A stretch of 16,413 bases of DNA. It comes from Dunaliella salina (Eukaryota > Chlorophyta > Chlorophyceae > Chlamydomonadales > Dunaliellaceae). Below, in pieces: positions 12,947 to 16,413 of this stretch (positions are counted from its first letter, which is position 1; each line of letters begins with the position of its first letter). Both the position numbers and the translations under genes were made by a program. The notes under the pieces are model-generated. The model searched no databases and was not told the origin of the DNA. It saw nothing but the letters and a program-made list of their open reading frames with translations. The stretch is taken from NCBI GenBank assembly GCA_002284615.2, contig MU069801.1, positions 245,285-261,697 on the forward strand, given 5' to 3'.

Positions 12947-15900
12947 CTGTGATGATGAGCAGTGTAGTGGTGCAGAACCGGCGCATAAGACTTCAAAAAG
13001 GCATGAGAGCCTGGCAGCCATATAGGAAAATCAGCCATGGAAAAAGAGCCTGGCAGCCATAGGCCTTAGGAAAATAGGCATGAGAGCCTGGCAGGAAAAT
13101 AGGCATGAGAGAGCCTGGCAGAAAAAAAGAAGAAATCCCGAATATGCCTAAAGATGCACACGGCCTCTGGCCTGCGTAGACTTTTCTTTTTCTTTGCCTG
13201 AAGATGCACGGACTTCTCGTAGAATTTTCTTCTCTTTTCTTTTCTTTTCTTTGCCTGAAGATGCATGGACAAGCGCCACCTGATCTTCAACAACGTATGC
13301 AGCTTGACAGCGCTGGAGAAGCAGGGCAGACACAGAATCTGCATGCGGATGCATGGAAAAGTGCCAGTTGACCCTTAACAAGCAGCGCAGCTTGGCAATG
13401 CTGGAAAAGCAGAGCACCCTCTGAAATTTGCAACGGATGCATGGGCAGGCGCCCACCAACCCTCAACAACCTGCGCAGCTTGGCGTTGCTGGCTGTCTTC
13501 TTCAGCTGCCCATCCGCTTTGCTGCTGTCCAGGACCAGCTCTCCCTGGAAGCCCATGGCTGCACAGATGCTGCGCGCCACTTGTTCGATCGTCACCTGCA
13601 CTCAAGTTGCATCAAGAGGGAGAGATAAACAACACTAAATTACATTACATTACATTATATTACGTTTCATCATATGGCTGCGCAGATGCTGCGCGCCACT
13701 TGTTTGATCGCCACTTATGCCTTATTGTATCAAGGCAAGCAACACTACATTACATTACTTACATATACACTGTAGCGACGCTAATGTATTATGATGCTGG
13801 TTTACTACGAGGTGTCAAAATGATTCCGTTAATTTATTTATGAGCTTTAAGGTTCTATGAGGCCGCCCTGAAAAAGTCAGAATTTGCGAACTTCTGCCTT
13901 TCCGCACCTCGTGCACTGGCTCCTCGTCTCCTCCCTGGCTATTCCATCCTCCAGCTCCATGCAGAATGCATCCTTGGCGGACAATCCCACTTCGTCCCCC
14001 CCCCCCGCCCCCCCAGTGTTTCTCATAAGGTTTTGGGGTGTAGCAAATTGGCTACACAGGGTGCTCCCGTCAGAAAACAGTGTAGCAAGGCCCAAAAATC
14101 TTTTTGCCAAAATTTTGGCTGCGCAAGTCCTTTTTTTATCATAATTACAAGTCATGCCTTTATAAGTAAACAAGGAGACCATCGTTGCCATCCACTCTGT
14201 AAACAAAATCTCTCATGTCTCTCCCTCCCAATCCCTTTCGTGTCTCTGGTCCTCCCCCCTGTCAAATCAGACAAATGAAGCTGCCATCCAAAATGAAGAA
14301 GACCCAACCATGCAAAGCCAAGCAATCCTTTCCAGTTTCTTAAACTACTCTGCGCCTGCAGGCAACGCTGCTGTGCTTGCATGCTTAGCCATGGGCATAG
14401 GTGCTGCTGCTGTCTCCTGCTGCTGCCCCCCCTCTGTGCCTGCAGGCAACGCTTCTGTGCTTGCATGCACAGCCATGGGTATAGCCGCTACTGAGGCTGC
14501 TGCTGCTATCTCCTGCTGCTGCCCTCCTGGGCTTGCAGGCCTGCCTTGTGTGCTTGCATGGGCAAGGGGCACATGTGCTGCTGATCCTGCTCCAGCTGCT
14601 GCTGCTGCTACTCCTGCTGCTCCTGCTGCTGTTTCTGCCGCTGGTGGAGGAGGTGGGGCAGAGGCTGGGAGGGCGGACGTTGGGCCCTTCGGGCATTTGC
14701 CCAAAACTCTCTCAGACTCCGTGAACTCATTAAAAACACATAGTAATTTTTGGCTACACAGGGTACTCCTGAGAAATTTTCCGCGTCGCAACTTGGCTAC
14801 ACAGGGTGCTCAGGGACGCCCTGCCGGGCGTCCCTGTGTCGCACCGTATAACACCGTGTGTGTCGCAAAACAGCGACGCGTTGCAGCTATGAGAAACACT
14901 GCCCCCCCCCATCAAAAAGGGTTCCCTGCACCTTCGCAGTGGCCGCGTTTTATGGCGCTGCAATTTGCTAAATATAAACCTGTACCTTTTACGAGGCCTT
15001 GGAAAAAGTAATTTCTAAAGACGACCCACATTGCGAGGAACCTCAACAAACATTCAATTAATCGCAAACCCCCAGCATCGTTATAGGAGCTATGGGTAAA
15101 TAGTGTCACCCAACATCTGAAAAGGCCCCCAGAGACTCCACGAGCCTCTCGCTTGCCAAGTCTCTTGCTTGGACTGTTGGTGAAGGCAGACACATTTCCA
15201 ACCCTTTGTTCTGCCAAATAGACCCCCTAAGCCTTGACAAGCCTCGCGCTCGCAGAGGCTCTCAGAGACAGGTGCCCAACCTTAATCATATGGCTGCACA
15301 GATGCTGAGTGCTACTAGTTCAATAATCACATGGATCTGAGTTGTGTCAAGACAGGCGCAAACATTGACTTTACATCACAATGCTGGCTGCGCAGAGGCT
15401 GAGTGACGCTTAATTGACTGTTGCCCGTGCCCAATTTGCAACAAAATAGGCATAAATAAAAAATAAAAAAATTAAAAATGCATACAATACATGGGCTCGC
15501 AGACGCTGCGCGCCACTTGTTTGGTTGTCACCCGCCCAAGTTGCGTCAAGACAGGCATAAATACCAAAACAATGCATTACACTGGGCGCGCACATGCTGC
15601 GCGCCACTTGTTCGATCGTCACCTGTGCCTTGGTGCGCCATGTGAGGCATCAACATAACATTACAATACAGTACATTACATCAACATTACATTGAAGTAC
15701 ATCACATGTGTGCAAAGATGCTGCGCGCCACTTGTTCTATTGTCACCTGCGCCAAAGCTGCGTCAAGAGAGTCATCATTTATTAAGAAGGTTGCAGCGAC
15801 GCACACTTTCCCTTCGAGGGTGCCCTGGAACAGCTCTCTCAGGCAGCTCAAACTTGGGTCACCGGTGCCCACACAACAAGCCCAGTGCCACAAGAGTTTT

Positions 15901-16287
15901 GGTCTGGTAGCCCTTGCTGACGCGGATCTAAAACAGGCCAGTGTGCAGGAGAAACACTGCCACTATGTATGCAGAGCACAGGGCGCATGTCAGGGGCAAA
16001 AGCTACCAGCATAAATTATCAATGCAGCATGTAATGCATTTTAGCTTTGTGTGGTTCATCCACAGATTGCCAACAGCACGCAGCCACACCCCAAGAGGAC
16101 TTGTCCAGAGTAAGTCAACAGCCAATTACATTTCAATGAATTCATCCATAGACTGCCAGCTGCACGCAGCCCCACCTCAGAGGCTTCATCCACAGACAAG
16201 ATGATGGGATCCACTTCCTGGTAGTGCCGCACCACCCAGATCATCAGGGCTGCGAGGTCCTTTGAAAAAATGAACTGCCGCAAAGGC
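12853..16287 (-). CDS. GFUS: GDP-L-fucose synthase, last three exons (join 16287..16176, 13595..13471, 12946..12853)
   Basis: The enzyme (GDP-4-keto-6-deoxy-mannose epimerase/reductase) makes GDP-L-fucose in the cytosol for glycan synthesis. Only the C-terminal 109 residues lie in the window. Joined, they read [33 protein letters not shown], then [25 protein letters not shown], and [16 protein letters not shown] up to NYATVRK and a stop. From the known family, this is the animal FX/TSTA3 type, not the plant GER type: the ASN-KLR, YLPDF.FTPF and final RK motifs are shared with animal enzymes. Introns are GT-AG, with phase 0 between the first two exons seen and phase 2 before the last. The catalytic Ser-Tyr-Lys and NADP-binding parts are off the right edge. 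The spliced frame has no stops, so the gene is probably functional. Confidence 0.92.
13001..13130. repeat. Intronic minisatellite of GAGCCTGGCAG units
   Basis: GAGCCTGGCAG occurs four times at about 13006, 13046, 13084 and 13112, mostly preceded by GGCATGA and followed by CCATA or GAAAATAGG. It lies in the last intron, just upstream (minus strand) of the final exon. Confidence 0.8.
13199..13470 (-). repeat. GFUS: Decayed copies of the penultimate exon's donor edge
   Basis: A segment covering the last about 20 nt of the exon (GCCAAGCTGCGCAG) and about 35 nt of intron (to CCATGCATC) recurs twice. On the minus strand one copy is at about 13412-13348 (CATTGCCAAGCTGCGCTG then CTTGTTAAGG) and the other at about 13320-13259 (GCTGTCAAGCTGCATAC then GTTGTTGAAG). 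A shorter piece (CGTGCATCTTCAGGCAAAG) recurs near 13199-13225. The period is about 88 bp. The exon-like part of each copy is mutated, and the AG|GT junction is lost in both. Confidence 0.78.
13471..13595 (-). CDS. GFUS: GFUS penultimate exon (125 nt)
   Basis: On the minus strand it follows GAGTGCAG and ends AAGCTGCGCAG before GTTGTTGAG. It encodes [20 protein letters not shown] through TASNAKLR, 41 codons plus two bases. The joined frame with both neighbours is open and family-like. Both edges of this exon have decayed copies in the adjoining introns. Confidence 0.9.
13673..13735 (-). repeat. GFUS: Copy of the penultimate exon's acceptor edge (copy 2)
   Basis: + strand CATATGGCTGCGCAGATGCTG, continuing GCGCCACTTGTTTGATCGCCAC, matches the first 42 nt of the real exon (13554-13595) at all but a few positions, followed by similar intron sequence. 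The acceptor AG is displaced (ATAAGTGGCG), so splicing here is doubtful. A TTACATTACATTA spacer separates it from the real exon. Confidence 0.82.
14354..14640. repeat. CTG-rich tandem repeat of about 84-93 bp inside the hAT-like element
   Basis: GCCTGCAGGCAACGCT...GTGCTTGCATG...AGCCATGGG...CTGCTGCTG starts at 14354 and again at 14438. A diverged third unit (GCTTGCAGGCCTG) starts at 14531, and a (CTG/CTC)n run follows to about 14640. Confidence 0.85.
14814..14835. other. Perfect 9-bp hairpin
   Basis: GGGACGCCC, loop TGCC, GGGCGTCCC, just inside the right end of the hAT-like element. It could be a transposase or structural element of the transposon end. It does not look like a terminator because no T-run follows. 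Confidence 0.75.
14902..15287. other. Intron sequence without recognised features
   Basis: Between the hAT-like element and the acceptor-edge copies I see only a C-run at 14902-14910 and weak AGGCT/AGCCT-rich inverted words at 15140-15260. There is no coding evidence. Confidence 0.4.
15288..15352 (-). repeat. GFUS: Acceptor-edge copy 3 (strongly decayed)
   Basis: CATATGGCTGCACAGATGCTG, then GAGTGCTACTAGTTCAATAATCAC, matches the exon's first 42 nt with about eight differences and is followed by GAGTTGTGTCAAGACAGGC, the intron-side part shared with copy 5. Confidence 0.72.
15382..15445 (-). repeat. GFUS: Acceptor-edge copy 4 (most decayed)
   Basis: CTGGCTGCGCAGAGGCTGAG, then TGACGCTTAATTGACTGTTGCC, aligns with the exon edge with many changes and is followed by CGTGCCCAATTTGCAACA, similar to the intron side of copy 5. 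Confidence 0.55.
15489..15558 (-). repeat. GFUS: Acceptor-edge copy 5
   Basis: ATGGGCTCGCAGACGCTGCG, then CGCCACTTGTTTGGTTGTCAC, followed by CCGCCCAAGTTGCGTCAAGA. The exon-like part is close to the real one, but the acceptor is GG instead of AG on the minus strand. Confidence 0.8.
15580..15645 (-). repeat. GFUS: Acceptor-edge copy 6 with intact AG
   Basis: GGGCGCGCACATGCTGCGCG, then CCACTTGTTCGATCGTCAC, and CTGTGCC. On the minus strand it has CACAG|GTGACGATCGAACAAGTG, the same junction and first codons as the real exon ([10 protein letters not shown]), at 15622. It could act as a decoy splice acceptor. Confidence 0.82.
15705..15770 (-). repeat. GFUS: Acceptor-edge copy 7 with intact AG
   Basis: The minus strand has GCGCAG|GTGACAATAGAACAAG, encoding [14 protein letters not shown], with the junction at 15746. 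It is nearest to the upstream exon and so would be transcribed first of all copies. Spacers of TTACA/ACATT words separate it from copy 6. Confidence 0.82.
16057..16140 (-). repeat. GFUS: Decayed copy of the 16176-16287 exon's donor edge
   Basis: TTCATCCACAGATTGCCAAC, then GCACGCAGCCACACC, CAAGAGGACTTGTCCAGAG, parallels the real edge starting at 16141 (TTCATCCATAGACTGCCAGC, GCACGCAGCCCCACC, TCAGAGGCTTCATCCACAG). The shift is 84 bp. The donor GTGGGG is GTGTGG in the copy and the exon side is mutated. Confidence 0.68.
16176..16287 (-). CDS. GFUS: GFUS antepenultimate exon (112 nt)
   Basis: On the minus strand it follows GCCCAG and ends GCCTCTGAG before a GTGGGG donor. It encodes [19 protein letters not shown] through ILSVDEASE after one leading base, 37 codons. 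A long CA tract (minus strand) lies about 20 nt upstream of its acceptor. Confidence 0.9.
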
Positions 16288-16305
16288 CTGGGCATGCACA
16301 AATGG

Positions 16306-16307
<2 letters not shown>

Positions 16308-16375
<68 letters not shown>
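16308..16375. repeat. (GT)n microsatellite, about 34 units, next to a splice acceptor
   Basis: A pure GT run on the + strand, CA on the transcribed minus strand, ends about 20 nt before the acceptor of the 16176-16287 exon. Confidence 0.97.
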
Positions 16376-16377
<2 letters not shown>

Positions 16378-16413
16378 TGTGCATGTGTTTGTGCGCTTCT
16401 CTTGCAGCAAACA

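Larger units (their letters stand above)
14014..14901. mobile_element. hAT-like non-autonomous DNA transposon in the GFUS intron
   Basis: The ends are a 14-bp terminal inverted repeat: CAGTGTTTCTCATA at 14014-14027 and its complement TATGAGAAACACTG at 14888-14901. CAGTG starts are usual for hAT elements, which duplicate 8 bp. Here both flanks are C-runs (one with a G), so the duplication cannot be judged cleanly. TTGGCTACACAGGGTGCTC occurs near the left end (14048) and twice near the right end (14750 with one change, and 14793), giving subterminal repeats. There is no transposase; the interior is low-complexity CTG-rich repeats. A long open frame at 14310-15011 is composed of these repeats and runs past the element end, so I do not call it a gene. 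Confidence 0.7.

Noticed and set aside
13140..13258. LINE-A 3' end in the last GFUS intron (GCCTGCGTAGACTTTTC and T/C-rich tail)
   Set aside because: A short match to the LINE tail exists, but the left arm of the stem-loop is absent and the TTTTC runs could be simple repeats. Not called as an element.
14310..15011. 233-residue open frame rich in Ala, Cys and Pro (+)
   Set aside because: It is built from CTG-rich tandem repeats within the hAT-like element, runs past the element end, and is matched by open frames on the opposite strand. There is no domain or codon signature.
13554..15770. CRISPR-like array of repeats and spacers
   Set aside because: The repeats are diverged, spacing is irregular (about 92-120 bp, with a 1.5-kb gap), and each repeat is a copy of a GFUS exon edge in a eukaryotic intron.
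13554..15770. Mutually exclusive alternative exons of GFUS
   Set aside because: The copies cover only the first 42 nt of the exon and lack the middle, the donor and an open frame into the next exon. Decoy acceptors remain possible, full alternative exons do not.

Overview
This is eukaryotic nuclear DNA, most likely from a green alga of the prasinophyte type. Its proteins read like those I recall from Cymbomonas-like genomes, but that species-level suggestion is memory and inference, not proof. The evidence for a nuclear genome is a minus-strand gene split by GT-AG introns, several families of LTR and non-LTR retrotransposons, long CA/GT microsatellites, a hAT-like element inside an intron, and no bacterial-style operons. 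There are a few N positions, at about 7245-7252 and 11423-11493.

Layout. 1-126: short palindromic tandem repeat. 118 to about 1775: 5'- and 3'-truncated Ty3/gypsy element (gag zinc knuckle, retropepsin-like region, start of reverse transcriptase). About 1776 to 6385: a decayed LINE, called LINE-A here (AP endonuclease end, linker, reverse transcriptase, thumb, degraded downstream part). It is interrupted at 2381-3091 by a very compact LTR element of the TRIM type with 65-bp LTRs, a primer-binding site, polypurine tracts, a tRNA-Ser-like module and a perfect 5-bp target duplication. About 6386-9731: a second LINE family (LINE-B). It is split at 7025-9194 by a 5'-truncated LINE-A copy with RNase H, a zinc finger and a restriction-enzyme-like endonuclease. 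That copy is itself split at 7945-8178 by a 234-bp LINE-A 3' end. About 10040-10953: the 3' end of a third LINE family (LINE-C), followed by another tiny LINE-A 3' end. 11031-11792: an inverted LINE-B copy with a 10-bp target duplication.

12853-16287 (minus): the last three exons of the one recognisable host gene, an animal-type GDP-L-fucose synthase (GFUS/FX). The 5' part of the gene lies beyond the right edge. Exons of 112, 125 and 94 nt join with canonical splice sites and conserved phases. Its introns hold a hAT-like non-autonomous element, minisatellites, a long GT tract beside a splice acceptor and, most unusually, a ladder of decayed copies of the edges of the gene's own exons.

The transposon parts do not form a cooperating gene system; they record successive nested insertions. 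The two features most worth following up are the tRNA-carrying miniature LTR element and the exon-edge repeats around the fucose synthase exons. The LINE-A 3' stem-loop, which shows compensatory base changes between copies, comes next.
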